NCBI RefSeq assembly: GCF_004005905.1 | Contig: NZ_SACO01000002.1 | Location: forward strand, 395,227 to 459,226 | DNA from: Novosphingobium umbonatum | GTDB taxonomy: Bacteria; Pseudomonadota; Alphaproteobacteria; Sphingomonadales; Sphingomonadaceae | DNA: 64,000 bases | Direction of reading: 5' to 3' | Shown: positions 20,577 through 29,512 of the stretch, in pieces | How the letters are laid out: the number at the start of each line of letters is the position of its first letter | How positions within the stretch are numbered: position 1 is the first letter of the stretch | Notes under the pieces: generated by a model | The model's input: the letters and a program-made list of their open reading frames with translations, nothing else | What the model was told of the DNA's origin: nothing | Databases searched by the model: none | Position numbers and translations under genes: made by a program

Positions 20577-22334
20577 TTATCGCGGCAGTTTAAACACCCA
20601 CAAGGCGCCGCCCTGGCTGATTTCCTTGAAGGTCTTGGCCACTTCGCCACCCCACAGCGGCACAGCGCCGCCCCAGCCCGACATGACGGCCACATATTGC
20701 TCGCCATCCTGTTCCCAGGTGATGGGCGAACCGACCACGCCCGAACCGGTCTGGAACTTCCAAAGCTCCTTGCCAGTCTTGGCGTCAAAGGCCTTCAGAT
20801 AGCCTTCGGGCGTGCCGGTAAACACCAGACCGCCAGCGGTGGTCATCACCCCGCCCCACAAAGGCGCCTTGTTGGGAGCTTCCCACACGATCTTGCCGGT
20901 GGTGGGGTCCATCGCGCGCAGCACGCCAATATGGTCAGGCGCGATCGGCTTGATGGTAAAGCCCGCGCCCAGATAGGCCGCGCCCTTTTTATAGGCGATG
21001 GGTTCGTTCCAGATATCCATGCCCCAGTCGTTGGAGGGGACATAGAACAGGCCCGTCTGCTGCGAATAGGCCATGGGCATCCAGTTCTTGCCGCCCAGGA
21101 AGCTGGGGCTGGAGAACACCATCTTGCCCTTTTCCGCGCCCAGCGGGGCGCCGGGGCGGCCTTCCTCGATCACATTGGGGCGGCCAGTCTTCTGGTTGTA
21201 ACCATTGGCCCAGGTGGTCTGCATCACGAATTTGTTGGCCGACACGAACTTGCCATTGGTGCGGTCCAGCACGAAGAAATAGCCGTTACGGTCGGCCTTC
21301 GCGCCCAGCTTCATTGGCTTGCCATTGATGGTGGCGTCAAAGGGGATAAATTCGTTCACCCCGTCAAAGTCCCAGCCATCATGCGGGGTGGTCTGGTAAT
21401 GCCACTTGATCACGCCCGTATCGGCATCAATGGCCAGCGTCGAGGCGGTGTAGAGATTGTCGCCGGGGCGCAGATGGCTGTTCCACGGGGCGGGGTTGCC
21501 GGTGCCCATATAGATCAGGTTGGTTTCCGGATCATAGGTGCCGCCCAGCCAGGTCGCGCCGCCGCCGGTCTTCCACAGGTCGCCCTGCCAAGTCGCGTTC
21601 AGCTTGCCGGTCATGCCGTTGGGCTGGCCCTTGAGCGTGCCCATATGGCCTTCGATCACGGGTCGGTCCCAGATCAGCTCGCCGGTATCCACATTGCGCG
21701 CCTGCACCGCGCCGACAATGCCGAATTCACCGCCCGAATTGCCGGTGATCACCATATCCTTGACGATCATCGGTGCGGCGGTCGCTGAATAACCGGCCTG
21801 ATAGTCGCCCACCGCCTTGTTCCAGATCACCTTGCCGGTGTGGCGGTTCAGCGCGATAATATGCGCGTCCAGCGTCATAAAAATGATCTTGTCGCCATGG
21901 ATCGCCGCGCCGCGGTTGACCACGTCACAGCAGGGCATGATGCCATCGGGCAGGCGGGCGGTATATTGCCACTTCTTTTCACCCGTGCGCGCATCAAAGG
22001 CAAAGACGCGCGAATAGGAGGCGGTGACATAAATCGTGCCATCATAGACGATCGGCTGCGATTCCTGCCCGCGCTGTTTTTCATCGCCCAGCGAGGCGGC
22101 GAAAGCGGGGACCAGACGCGAGACGGTCTCGGTGTTGATCTGGGTCAGCGGGCTGAAGCGCTGGGCCTTGGGGCCCATGCCATAGCTGAGCACGTCGCCG
22201 GTCGAGGTGGCGTCGTTCTTGATGTCCTCGCTGGTCGGACCAGCGGCCTTGAGCGGTGCGCCCAAAGCCAGCGCGGCAACCGCCAGCGCCGCCGTGGCGG
22301 CAAAGCCAGTGCGAATGAAAGAGCCCTTCATCAA
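20577..22334 (-). CDS. PQQ-dependent alcohol dehydrogenase with lanthanide-type signature
   Basis: The 585-residue periplasmic quinoprotein has a signal peptide (about 1-30) and eight-bladed propeller W-motifs. It has the adjacent disulfide Cys135-Cys136 (MPCCDVV) and metal ligands Glu203 (GGEFG), Asn280 (GTGNPAPWN) and Asp322. Asp324 ([11 protein letters not shown]) occupies the position two after the catalytic Asp. An Asp there marks lanthanide-dependent XoxF/ExaF/PedH enzymes, while calcium enzymes have Ala or Ser. Electrons should go to the c-type cytochromes encoded nearby. AGGAGGG precedes the ATG. The likely substrate is ethanol or other short alcohols. Confidence 0.9.
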   Translation of the reverse strand: MMKGSFIRTGFAATAALAVAALALGAPLKAAGPTSEDIKNDATSTGDVLSYGMGPKAQRFSPLTQINTETVSRLVPAFAASLGDEKQRGQESQPIVYDGTIYVTASYSRVFAFDARTGEKKWQYTARLPDGIMPCCDVVNRGAAIHGDKIIFMTLDAHIIALNRHTGKVIWNKAVGDYQAGYSATAAPMIVKDMVITGNSGGEFGIVGAVQARNVDTGELIWDRPVIEGHMGTLKGQPNGMTGKLNATWQGDLWKTGGGATWLGGTYDPETNLIYMGTGNPAPWNSHLRPGDNLYTASTLAIDADTGVIKWHYQTTPHDGWDFDGVNEFIPFDATINGKPMKLGAKADRNGYFFVLDRTNGKFVSANKFVMQTTWANGYNQKTGRPNVIEEGRPGAPLGAEKGKMVFSSPSFLGGKNWMPMAYSQQTGLFYVPSNDWGMDIWNEPIAYKKGAAYLGAGFTIKPIAPDHIGVLRAMDPTTGKIVWEAPNKAPLWGGVMTTAGGLVFTGTPEGYLKAFDAKTGKELWKFQTGSGVVGSPITWEQDGEQYVAVMSGWGGAVPLWGGEVAKTFKEISQGGALWVFKLPR

Positions 22335-22354
22335 TCCCTCCTGTTATGTGTTTT

Positions 22355-22368
22355 CTTGTAGGCTTGGT
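22355..22368 (-). promoter_or_regulatory. exa-type motif at the quinoprotein dehydrogenase promoter
   Basis: On the minus strand, ACCAAGCCTACAAG is an imperfect, one-base-longer form of the shared motif. TACAAG would be the -10 box, giving a leader of only about 14 bases that holds the AGGAGGG ribosome site. Confidence 0.4.
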
Positions 22369-22475
22369 CGGAACGGAAATTTTGCCCGTCAGGCTTGATA
22401 GGAACGGAGCCTATAGACAGGCCCGCGCCCGGCAATTGGACCTTGGGAGAAGGAAAAGGCCCATGGCGCATGGGT

Positions 22476-23342
22476 TCACCCCGCCAGAGGCGCTTGCCAC
22501 GCCACGCCATGGGCAAGGAAGATCTTGGCCAGCGCGCCATCCTTGACCATGGCGGCCAAAACGCGCTCGATCGCATCGCTGAGCGAGCGGCTATCTTCGC
22601 GCACGGCGATCCCCACATCCCATCCTTCGGAAATCATCGCCGGCAAAGGCGCCTTGCGGCGGCGGAGCTTGGGGTTGTTCATGTCTTTAAGGCCAGCTTC
22701 CACCTCGGCATTGCTGGCCACCACCGCATCGGCCTTGCCCTCGCCCAAAGCCGCCACTGCTTCATAGCCGGTGTTGAAATGGGCGATGCTGTTTCGCAAA
22801 ATGCCGCCAAAACCGGCCATCAGGTAAAAATCGCCAATCGAGGTGGTCGAGGCTGCCAATCTTTTGCCGCGCCAGCTGACCGGCGGCGCCTCGCAATCGA
22901 GCGTACCCTCGACGCATGCGGCGGCGAAACCTTCGCGGCAATAGGGGGCGGCGATGGCGACATTGTCATTGTCTTGCTGCAACTTGCGCTCAAAGGGCAC
23001 ATGCATCATCACATCGCAACGCTGGAACCCCAGCAAGCCCCCGCGCCACACCACATTGCGCAAATCATCGCTCAGATTCTCGCCCGCGGTGAACTCCACG
23101 ATGTCGAGTCGCAGCCCCAGCTTGGTCGCAAAAGCCTTGGCCAGATCAACGTCGATGCCCTTGAGCACCCCGTCCTCGCTCCAGGACCAGGGGCGGTTGT
23201 GCTTGTACACCCCCACCCGCAACACGCCCAGTTCCCTCACCTTGGCCAAAGGCGCGGCCATGGCATGGGGCGCGAAAAGCGAGGCGATCAGGCCGCCCAG
23301 CAACTGGCGGCGATTGGGGGCGGGGCGCATGGGCAGGATCAA
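22476..23342 (-). CDS. XoxJ/MxaJ-like periplasmic binding protein
   Basis: The 288-residue protein has a signal peptide (about 1-29, ending AMAA) and a bacterial extracellular solute-binding family 3 fold (LGVLRVGVYKHNRPWSW, then GIDVDLAKAFATKLGL and DAVVASNAEVEAGL). In methanol and ethanol quinoprotein loci, MoxJ/XoxJ proteins of this fold assist dehydrogenase activation rather than transport. Its ATG overlaps the cytochrome c stop (ATGA), and it lies upstream of the dehydrogenase, so it probably has that partner role. Confidence 0.85.
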   Translation of the reverse strand: MILPMRPAPNRRQLLGGLIASLFAPHAMAAPLAKVRELGVLRVGVYKHNRPWSWSEDGVLKGIDVDLAKAFATKLGLRLDIVEFTAGENLSDDLRNVVWRGGLLGFQRCDVMMHVPFERKLQQDNDNVAIAAPYCREGFAAACVEGTLDCEAPPVSWRGKRLAASTTSIGDFYLMAGFGGILRNSIAHFNTGYEAVAALGEGKADAVVASNAEVEAGLKDMNNPKLRRRKAPLPAMISEGWDVGIAVREDSRSLSDAIERVLAAMVKDGALAKIFLAHGVAWQAPLAG

Positions 23343-23782
23343 TCCTCGCTATGCTTGGTTTCAAGATAGGCGCGGATCGCCCAACCGGCCTTCTGGCCCA
23401 AAACCTCGCCCATCGGCGGCATATAGACCTTACCATCGCGCACCGAGCCGTGCTGGAAACGCTGGATAAACCATTCATCCCCGCTATCGCCCAGTTCCAG
23501 ATAGCGCAGATCGGGCGCAATACCGCCCGAGATCGCGTCCAGCCCGTGGCAACGCGCGCAATTCTGGCCATAGGCCGATTGGCCAATCTCGATCGCTTTG
23601 GCATTGCCGCGATAGGGATTGTGCTGAACCCATTTATCATTGCCGCCTTCCAGATCGGGCAGCGCCGAAGTGTCCACCGCCTGCGGCGTCACATTGCCAT
23701 GCGCCGACAGGCGGGCACCGGCCGAGGCGATCAAAATCAGGGCGGCAGCGCTCAGCGCCACCCGCGATGGGGTCCATTCCAT
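23339..23782 (-). CDS. cytochrome c550 (PedF-like) electron acceptor
   Basis: Using the ATG at 23782 gives 147 residues with a signal anchor or peptide (VALSAAALILIASAGARLSA). It has one haem c site (CARCH) and a distal Met in YMPPMGEVLG. This matches the small cytochrome c550 encoded beside quinoprotein ethanol dehydrogenases. It accepts electrons from PQQH2 in the periplasm and passes them to an oxidase. It is coupled (4-bp overlap) to the XoxJ-like gene downstream. Confidence 0.85.
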   Translation of the reverse strand: MEWTPSRVALSAAALILIASAGARLSAHGNVTPQAVDTSALPDLEGGNDKWVQHNPYRGNAKAIEIGQSAYGQNCARCHGLDAISGGIAPDLRYLELGDSGDEWFIQRFQHGSVRDGKVYMPPMGEVLGQKAGWAIRAYLETKHSED

Positions 23783-23890
23783 GAGTTCGCTCTTTCTCCC
23801 GAACACCGCAGTCTGCGCCGCGGCGAGCTTGCGCCTTATCGCAAGCAATTTTTAACAGGTGACAGAATAGGCAGATGCGCGGATTCCCCC

Positions 23891-23909
23891 AATTGCACCA
23901 TGGTAGAAT
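23891..23909. promoter_or_regulatory. bidirectional exa-type motif between cytochrome c550 and propeller genes
   Basis: The palindrome ACCATGGT (23897-23904) is flanked by AGAAT on the plus strand (towards the propeller gene) and by GCAATT on the minus strand (towards cytochrome c550). Both halves give ACCWWGGT plus a -10-like box, so one regulator dimer could serve both promoters. Confidence 0.5.
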
Positions 23910-23931
23910 AGCATCGGCTAGGCATTGGGGC

Positions 23932-24957
23932 ATGACTGGATCCATGAAGCTGACCCTTACCTCGCGCATCGCCTGCCCGCTGGCGGCTTTTCTCGCTCTT
24001 GCGCCCCATGGCGCCCCCAGCGCCTATGCCGCGACGCTGGCCTATATCAGCAACGAGCGCGACGCGACGGTGAGCGTGGTGGATGTCGAAGCGCAAAAGG
24101 CGGTGGCGACCTGGAACGTGGGCCGCCGCCCGCGTGGCATCACCCTGTCCGCCGATGGCCGCTATGTGCTGATCTGCACCAGCACCGACAATGCGGTGGA
24201 AATGCGCGACCGACAGGACGGCCATCTGGTCGCACAAATCGCGGCGGGAAGCGATCCTGAACAATTCGCCCTGTCGCGCGATGGCAAGGTGCTCTTCGTC
24301 TCCAACGAGGATGACAGTGCGGTCAGCGCATTGGACATAGCCGACCGCAAGGTGCTGTGGCAGGTGAGCGTGGACCGCGAGCCCGAAGGGCTGAGCGAAA
24401 GCCCCGATGGTCATTGGCTGACCGCCGCCAGCGAGGATGGGGCGAGTCTGGCCTTCATATCGCTGATCGATCGCTCCGTGGTGGACAAGGTGCCGATCAA
24501 GGGCCGCCCGCGCTATCCGGCCTATCGCCCCGACGGGAACGAGGTCTGGGTCTCGGCAGAGATGGCCGGTGTGGTGCATGTGCTGGACGCGCAAAGCCAT
24601 GGGGTGCTGGCCACCATCCCCTTTGCCCCGCCCGGTGTGGCCAATATGCGGATCCTGCCCTGCGGCATCCGCTTTACGCCTGATGGCAAGACCGCGCTGA
24701 TCGCGCTGGGCCGTGCCGATATGGTGGCGGTGGTCGATGTGGCCAGCCGCAAGGTGGAGGCCTATATCAAGGTGGGCGCAAGGCCGTGGCTGCTGGAAAT
24801 CACCCCCGATGGCACCAAAGCCGTGGTCGCCAATGGCAATAGCAATGATGTGTCGATCATCGACATCGCCAGCCGCAAAGTCATGGCAACGGTTCCGGCG
24901 GGACAAGGCGCGTGGGGCGTGGCCATCACTGGATCGGGCGCGCCTTCGGGTGGCTGA
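23932..24957 (+). CDS. PQQ-dependent catabolism-associated beta-propeller protein
   Basis: The 341-residue protein has a signal peptide (ending SAYA) and seven YncE-like blades with repeated [A/S]xDGRxVxVxN and SVxDxxxxKV stretches (for example LAYISNERDATVSVVDVEAQ, ALSRDGKVLFVSNEDDSAV). This is the propeller typically found in quinoprotein alcohol loci. The start at 23932 is preferred; the ATG at 23944 is also possible. It is divergent from cytochrome c550. The role is likely periplasmic accessory to the dehydrogenase, not catalytic; it is unproven. Confidence 0.85.
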   Translation: MTGSMKLTLTSRIACPLAAFLALAPHGAPSAYAATLAYISNERDATVSVVDVEAQKAVATWNVGRRPRGITLSADGRYVLICTSTDNAVEMRDRQDGHLVAQIAAGSDPEQFALSRDGKVLFVSNEDDSAVSALDIADRKVLWQVSVDREPEGLSESPDGHWLTAASEDGASLAFISLIDRSVVDKVPIKGRPRYPAYRPDGNEVWVSAEMAGVVHVLDAQSHGVLATIPFAPPGVANMRILPCGIRFTPDGKTALIALGRADMVAVVDVASRKVEAYIKVGARPWLLEITPDGTKAVVANGNSNDVSIIDIASRKVMATVPAGQGAWGVAITGSGAPSGG

Positions 24958-25005
24958 ACTGGCCCCTTTCCGGATATTCCTCTAATCTCCTCCCAAGGGA
25001 TGAGG

Positions 25006-25018
25006 ACCAAGGTCCAAT
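25006..25018 (+). promoter_or_regulatory. exa-type motif upstream of the porin
   Basis: ACCAAGGTCCAAT is a perfect match to ACCWWGGTnCAAT, with the ACCAAGGT palindrome half abutting a CCAAT -10-like box. It lies about 80 bp before the porin ATG. Confidence 0.5.
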
Positions 25019-25099
25019 TTTCCACCCCTGATCTAGCGCGCATTCTTCCCCTGCTGCTTCGCAAGACAGCTCAAGAATAAAAACAGGGAAGGGATTGCG

Positions 25100-26515
25100 A
25101 TGAAATCGAAGAATCGCTTGCGCGCTTCGGCTGCGCTGGGCGCTTTGGCTGTGCTGGCCATGGTGGTGCCCGAGGCTGCTATGGCAGGCCCCACCACACA
25201 GGCTTTGCTCAAACGCCTGCATGAAAAGGGCATTCTGTCCGACGAAGATTACACCCAGATGCTGGCCGAGGAAAAGGCCGAAGCGGCAACTCCGGTGGCT
25301 ACGCCTGCCCCAGCATCCGTCGCGGCACCCTCCGGCAACGCGGTCTATGCCAAACCCACCAGCAGCGGCATCGGGCTGGATCTGGGCGTGGCGACCATCA
25401 AATTCACCGGCTCGGTCAATGGCTATTACGTCAATGACAATCCGGCCACGCCTTCGGCCAATACGGCGGTTACCGGCGGCATTGCCAGCGTAGGCAAGGG
25501 TAGCTCCAGCTCGGTACGCAACGGCCTGCTGCCCGGCTTCCTCACCGTCTCGGTCAGCACCCAGCAGGCCGGTTGGGATGTGGGCGCCTTCTTTGGCATG
25601 TATCCGGGCATCAACAGCACCGCATGGGGCGCACTGGGCGCCAACAATGGCGGACAGCCCACCGCGCTGGCCACGGCAGGGATCGACTTCCGCCAGACCT
25701 ATCTGACCTTTGGCAAGCCCAATGTGGGCACGTTCAAGATCGGCCGCGATATTGGCCTGTTCGGGTCGGATGCGATTCTCAACGACATCACCCTGCTGTC
25801 CTCCGGCGCGACCGGCGGCAATGTGGCCCCCGGCAACACCACGCTGGGCCGTATCGGGTCGGGCTATATCTACACCGATTTCCAGCCGCAAATGACCTAT
25901 AGCTCGCCCAGCATGGGCGGCGCGCAAATCTCGGTGGGCGTGTTCCAGCCCCTGTCCTCGCTGACCGGCCCCGCACAGGCCAATGCGGCCCCCGGTTTTC
26001 AGGCCAAGTTGAGCCATGATGGCAAGTTTGGCGGGGTGTCCACCCATCTCTGGCTGTCAGGTATCAGCCAGAAGCACGACTCGCTGACCGCCAAGAGCTA
26101 TACCGGCGAAGGCTTGGATGCAGGCGCACGTGTCACCACCGGCCCGCTGACGCTGACCGGCTATTACTACACCGCCAAGGGTCTGGGCACGACCGTGTTC
26201 GGCCTTTTTGACACCGATGCTTCGGGTAATGCGCGCAAGAGCGATGGCTTCTATCTGCAAGCCTTGGCCAGCTTCGGCAAATTCTCGGTTGGCGGCAGCT
26301 ATGGCGAGAGCAATCTGAAATATGCCAATGCCGCCGATGCTCTGGCCAATCCCACGCTGGTGTCCAAAAACTCCAGCTATGTGGGCCAAGCCCGCTATCG
26401 CCTGACCAATTGGGTCACGCTGATCGGCGAATATATCCATGCCAAGGCACAGGCCCATAATGGCAATGCGGCGCAAAGCGATGCGCTGGCGGTGGGGGGC
26501 ATTCTGTTCTTCTGA
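25100..26515 (+). CDS. outer-membrane porin
   Basis: The 471-residue protein has a signal peptide (about 1-29, AMAG) and a short helical segment LLKRLHEKGILSDEDYTQML. A Pro/Ala linker follows, then a beta-barrel of amphipathic strands (KFTGSVNGYYVNDN, TFKIGRDIGLFGSDAI, WVTLIGEYIHAKAQAHNG) ending in a terminal Phe (GGILFF). It is transcribed alone behind an exa-type motif and ends at a strong terminator. It probably takes up short alcohols or related solutes. Confidence 0.85.
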   Translation: MKSKNRLRASAALGALAVLAMVVPEAAMAGPTTQALLKRLHEKGILSDEDYTQMLAEEKAEAATPVATPAPASVAAPSGNAVYAKPTSSGIGLDLGVATIKFTGSVNGYYVNDNPATPSANTAVTGGIASVGKGSSSSVRNGLLPGFLTVSVSTQQAGWDVGAFFGMYPGINSTAWGALGANNGGQPTALATAGIDFRQTYLTFGKPNVGTFKIGRDIGLFGSDAILNDITLLSSGATGGNVAPGNTTLGRIGSGYIYTDFQPQMTYSSPSMGGAQISVGVFQPLSSLTGPAQANAAPGFQAKLSHDGKFGGVSTHLWLSGISQKHDSLTAKSYTGEGLDAGARVTTGPLTLTGYYYTAKGLGTTVFGLFDTDASGNARKSDGFYLQALASFGKFSVGGSYGESNLKYANAADALANPTLVSKNSSYVGQARYRLTNWVTLIGEYIHAKAQAHNGNAAQSDALAVGGILFF

Positions 26516-26540
26516 TGCCAGCCATAGCTGTGTGACGCCA

Positions 26541-26581
26541 TGTGGTCGGGGGATGAGGCCTTTCCCCCGGCCACATTTTTT
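26541..26581 (+). terminator. intrinsic terminator after the porin
   Basis: TGTGGTCGGGGGA and TCCCCCGGCCACA form a 13-bp stem with a single T-G wobble and a short loop, followed by six Ts. It lies 25 bp after the porin stop codon. Confidence 0.85.
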
Positions 26582-26607
26582 ACAAGATGGCCTTTATAAG
26601 AGAGGCT

Positions 26608-27546
26608 TTATAAAATAGGCAGCGCCTGCGTTTCCAGACCGGCGTAAAAATGCGCCACACTGCGCTGCCATTCATAGCGGGCCTGCCGCAATGGGGCGAA
26701 ACGATCGGGGATCGGCAACGCCCCCGCCTCGACCATATCCAGCCCACTATCGACCGCGCGCTGCAGACTGTCCTGCACCCAGCCCAGCCAGTCGCGGGTC
26801 TGTGCCAAGGCCTCGCCGCCTGTGTCCAGCGGGCCATGGCCGGGGATCAACAGGCGATGGGGGATCGCCTCCAGCTTGGACAGACTATCCTGCCATTGAT
26901 CGATCCGAGCATGCGGCGTGGCCGGAGCGCGGTTGTGAAACACCAGATCGCCGGTGATCAACGCCTGCGTCTGTTCATCCAGCACCACCAGATCACCCGC
27001 CGAATGGCCGTTCAGCGCGTAAAGCTGCAAGCCCCGCCCCATAGCATCCAACGGCCCCGCCGCCAGATCACCCTGCGGGGTAAGCACCGTGGTGCCCTGC
27101 ATCGCCCCGGCCAGAATGCGATAAAGCGCATCGGCAAAGTCGGAGCCTTGCTCGCCAATATCCTTGCGGGTTTGCGGCAGGGCATGGACGATCGCCGGAT
27201 CAAAGGCGCAGGCCCCCATCGCATGATCGGGGTGGAGATGGGTGATCAACACCATCCCCACCTTCTTGCTGCATAGCCGCTGGGCCAGCCGCCCCAAGGC
27301 CTGCCCGTAAAGCCGCGATGGGCCCGGATCGATCAGGACCGCTCCCGCAGGCGCATCAAGGATCACGCTATTGGCTATCGCCCCGCCATTGCCCCATGCG
27401 ATCGGTTCATCCGCGCCGCGCACCACCCATAGGCCATCGCCCACCTGCTCTGCCTTGGGCAGCGGGGCAGAGGTCGCCGCCAAGGCTTTGCCCTGCGCCA
27501 AGGCCAAGGCCGCACCCGCCAAAAAAGCGCGCCGGCCCAGCATCAA
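26608..27546 (-). CDS. quinoprotein relay system zinc metallohydrolase (MBL fold)
   Basis: The 312-residue exported protein starts with a twin-arginine-like signal (LGRRAFLAGAALALAQG). It has the beta-lactamase-fold zinc motif HLHPDHAMG, then HSAGDLVV, GDLVFHN and PGHGPLD. Such SoxH-related hydrolases occur with SoxYZ-like carriers in quinoprotein loci, where they are thought to release adducts or sulfur from the carrier. Its start overlaps the stop of the carrier gene by 4 bp, confirming that link. Confidence 0.85.
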   Translation of the reverse strand: MMLGRRAFLAGAALALAQGKALAATSAPLPKAEQVGDGLWVVRGADEPIAWGNGGAIANSVILDAPAGAVLIDPGPSRLYGQALGRLAQRLCSKKVGMVLITHLHPDHAMGACAFDPAIVHALPQTRKDIGEQGSDFADALYRILAGAMQGTTVLTPQGDLAAGPLDAMGRGLQLYALNGHSAGDLVVLDEQTQALITGDLVFHNRAPATPHARIDQWQDSLSKLEAIPHRLLIPGHGPLDTGGEALAQTRDWLGWVQDSLQRAVDSGLDMVEAGALPIPDRFAPLRQARYEWQRSVAHFYAGLETQALPIL

Positions 27547-28334
27547 GGCTTCTCCACCATCAATTGGCCACGGCTGTCATGGCCCGACGTATCACGCGCC
27601 TCGATCACCACGCCGCGCAAGGCAGGAGCGAATTCCAGCGTAAAGGCAGGGTCTTCGGCCACTGATGCCTGCAGGCGCAGTTCGCCCAGCACATTGCCAT
27701 CGGCATCCTTCACGGCCACCTGATCAATGTGAAAGGCAGGGATATTGGCCACCAGCCCGGTATCCATCGGGTGCCGCAGGCTGAACCGCAGGCGCAAGGC
27801 TTGCGGGCTGAACCATAGCCGCCCCCGCAATTCGCCCAGATGATCCGCCCAATCCCCCCGCGCACGGCTGAGCGGCGGCGCCGAGCAGCCCCCGCCCGCC
27901 GCATCCACCCAGGCCCCAGCCATATGCCACACGCCATCGGCGGTTTGCGCGGCCGCGCGCACAGGCGTGCGCTGGTCCAGCTTGATGCGGGTGGCGATGA
28001 CCGGCAGCGCCTGCACGGGACGATAATCCACCGCCAGAGGAATGGGGTTGAGATCGGCCCAGATCAACAGCCTGACCACGCCCTGAAGGGCGCGCGCATC
28101 GGCCATCACCGGAAACTGGCGCTGGTTTTCGGCCAACATGGGGATGGACAGCTGGACCTTGCCGTCAAACACCACCGGCTTGCCATCCAATATCTCGCCT
28201 GCACGATAGGCCCACATGGGCGAGGCCAAGGGATCGGCGGGCAAGGCACTCTCTGCCGCACAGGGCGATGCCGCCGCCAGACTGGCTCCGGCCAACAGAC
28301 CTATCCTTGTCCAAGGCGCAACAGACCGCATCAT
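27543..28334 (-). CDS. quinoprotein-associated SoxYZ-like carrier protein
   Basis: The protein has 263 residues from the ATG at 28334. It has a signal peptide (LLAGASLAAASPCAA), an N-terminal SoxY-like part and a C-terminal SoxZ-like part in one chain. The carrier Cys is probably the one in AGGGCSAPPLS at the end of the SoxY-like part; the fused form lacks the separate GGCGG tail of true SoxY. It is coupled to the metallohydrolase downstream and divergent from a rhodanese-like gene, so all three may handle a protein-bound sulfur or aldehyde adduct. Confidence 0.8.
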   Translation of the reverse strand: MMRSVAPWTRIGLLAGASLAAASPCAAESALPADPLASPMWAYRAGEILDGKPVVFDGKVQLSIPMLAENQRQFPVMADARALQGVVRLLIWADLNPIPLAVDYRPVQALPVIATRIKLDQRTPVRAAAQTADGVWHMAGAWVDAAGGGCSAPPLSRARGDWADHLGELRGRLWFSPQALRLRFSLRHPMDTGLVANIPAFHIDQVAVKDADGNVLGELRLQASVAEDPAFTLEFAPALRGVVIEARDTSGHDSRGQLMVEKP

Positions 28335-28369
28335 ACCAAAGCACTCTAGGGCACAAGCCAAGCCTGTCC

Positions 28370-28388
28370 TATAGAACCTTGGTACAAA
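28370..28388. promoter_or_regulatory. bidirectional exa-type motif between carrier and rhodanese-like genes
   Basis: ACCTTGGT (28376-28383) is followed by ACAAAG on the plus strand. On the minus strand the same site reads ACCAAGGT followed by TCTATA (28375-28370). Both directions thus carry the palindrome next to a -10-like hexamer and point to genes of the same pathway. Confidence 0.5.
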
Positions 28389-28402
28389 GAAAGGGTGTAG
28401 CC

Positions 28403-28948
28403 ATGCGGTGCTTTGCGCGGTTTTGGGGAATAGCTCTCGCCTGTTGCGCCCTGCCCTCTTTGGCCTTGGCGCAATCGCCTGCGCCCGCGCCTTTGTTTGA
28501 CGCCGACGGCTATCGCAGCGGCCAATATCGCGCACCGGTCGACCGCACGCCCGAACCGGCACGCAAACTGCCGCTGGCAAAGGCTTTGCGCATGGTGGCG
28601 GGGCACAATGCCTTGTTCATCGATGTGGCCATGCCCGAAAACGGGCTGCGCGATGCCAAGGGGGAATGGCAATTGGCCCTGCCGCATAGCAGCATCAAGG
28701 GCGCAGTCTGGCTGCCCGCTGCGGGCAAGGCGCCGCCCGATAGCGAGGCATGGGCACGATTGCAGGCCATCGTGGCGGCAAGGCCCCAAGCACCGGTGGT
28801 GCTATTCTGCCATCAGGATTGCTGGATGGGCTGGAACGCGGCCCGCCGTCTTGCCCGCGAAGGGCGAACCCATGTCTTCTGGCTGGAGGAAGGGGTGGAA
28901 GGATGGAGCGCCGCCGGTGGACCAACCGCAATGCTCCATCCCCGATGA
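28403..28948 (+). CDS. rhodanese-like CxxxCW protein of quinoprotein catabolism
   Basis: The 181-residue protein has a signal peptide (about 1-23) and a rhodanese-like fold. It carries the family motif FCHQDCWMGWNAARR, in which two Cys and a Trp replace the usual single-Cys loop. This is the PQQ-dependent catabolism-associated CXXCW protein. The ATG at 28403 is chosen from the AAGG site and the signal peptide. It is periplasmic, and divergent from the SoxYZ-like carrier with a shared promoter site. Confidence 0.85.
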   Translation: MRCFARFWGIALACCALPSLALAQSPAPAPLFDADGYRSGQYRAPVDRTPEPARKLPLAKALRMVAGHNALFIDVAMPENGLRDAKGEWQLALPHSSIKGAVWLPAAGKAPPDSEAWARLQAIVAARPQAPVVLFCHQDCWMGWNAARRLAREGRTHVFWLEEGVEGWSAAGGPTAMLHPR

Positions 28949-29045
28949 GACGCCCCCCCTGTTCAGGCGCCTCTTTTCTGTTCAGGCACCTTAACCGAGT
29001 GCGACCCGAAGGGCCCGTCCAGAAACGGACTATAGCGCGTCAAAA

Positions 29046-29426
29046 TCAGCGCAGAGTCTTGAGATATTCCACGATTTCCTTGCGCTTGGCCGGATCCTTG
29101 ATGCCGGGGAAGGCCATGGCCGTGCCGGGCACCATGGTCATCGGCGCCTCGATCCATTTGTCCAGTGTGGCTTCATCCAGCTTCAGCTTGGCCGCCTTGA
29201 ACGGGGCGGAGAAATGGAACTTGCCCTCGCCGCCCTTCTTGCCAAACACGCCGTGCAGATTGGGGCCGATCTTGTCCGGCCCGCCCTTGGTGGCGTCATG
29301 GCATACCGCGCAACGGGCAAACACCGCAGGCGGCGTGGCCGGAGCAGCCTGGGCCGGAGCAGCATGGGCCGCCGCCGCCATGGAGATCACCAAAGCCCCA
29401 AGGGCCAAACCTTTCGCAAACAGCAT
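29046..29426 (-). CDS. class I c-type cytochrome (c2-like)
   Basis: Starting at the ATG at 29426 (GGGAG upstream) gives 126 residues with a signal peptide (ending AHA). It has a haem site CAVCHDATKGGPDKIGPNL and a distal Met in GTAMAFPGIKD, the usual soluble cytochrome c/c2 layout. It can carry electrons from the quinoprotein system or the general respiratory chain. The exa-type motif at 29500-29512 supports co-regulation with the alcohol genes. Confidence 0.88.
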   Translation of the reverse strand: MLFAKGLALGALVISMAAAAHAAPAQAAPATPPAVFARCAVCHDATKGGPDKIGPNLHGVFGKKGGEGKFHFSAPFKAAKLKLDEATLDKWIEAPMTMVPGTAMAFPGIKDPAKRKEIVEYLKTLR

Positions 29427-29499
29427 AAATATTCTCCCGCTGGCCTTATAAGGCCTATTCTTGCCTGCAGAATTTGCCACGAAGCGGCCCAACCGCGCT

Positions 29500-29512
29500 A
29501 TTGGACTTTGGA
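29500..29512 (-). promoter_or_regulatory. exa-type motif upstream of the c2-like cytochrome
   Basis: On the minus strand TCCAAAGTCCAAT matches ACCAAGGTCCAAT (porin site) at 11 of 13 positions. It lies about 75 bp before the cytochrome start. Confidence 0.4.
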
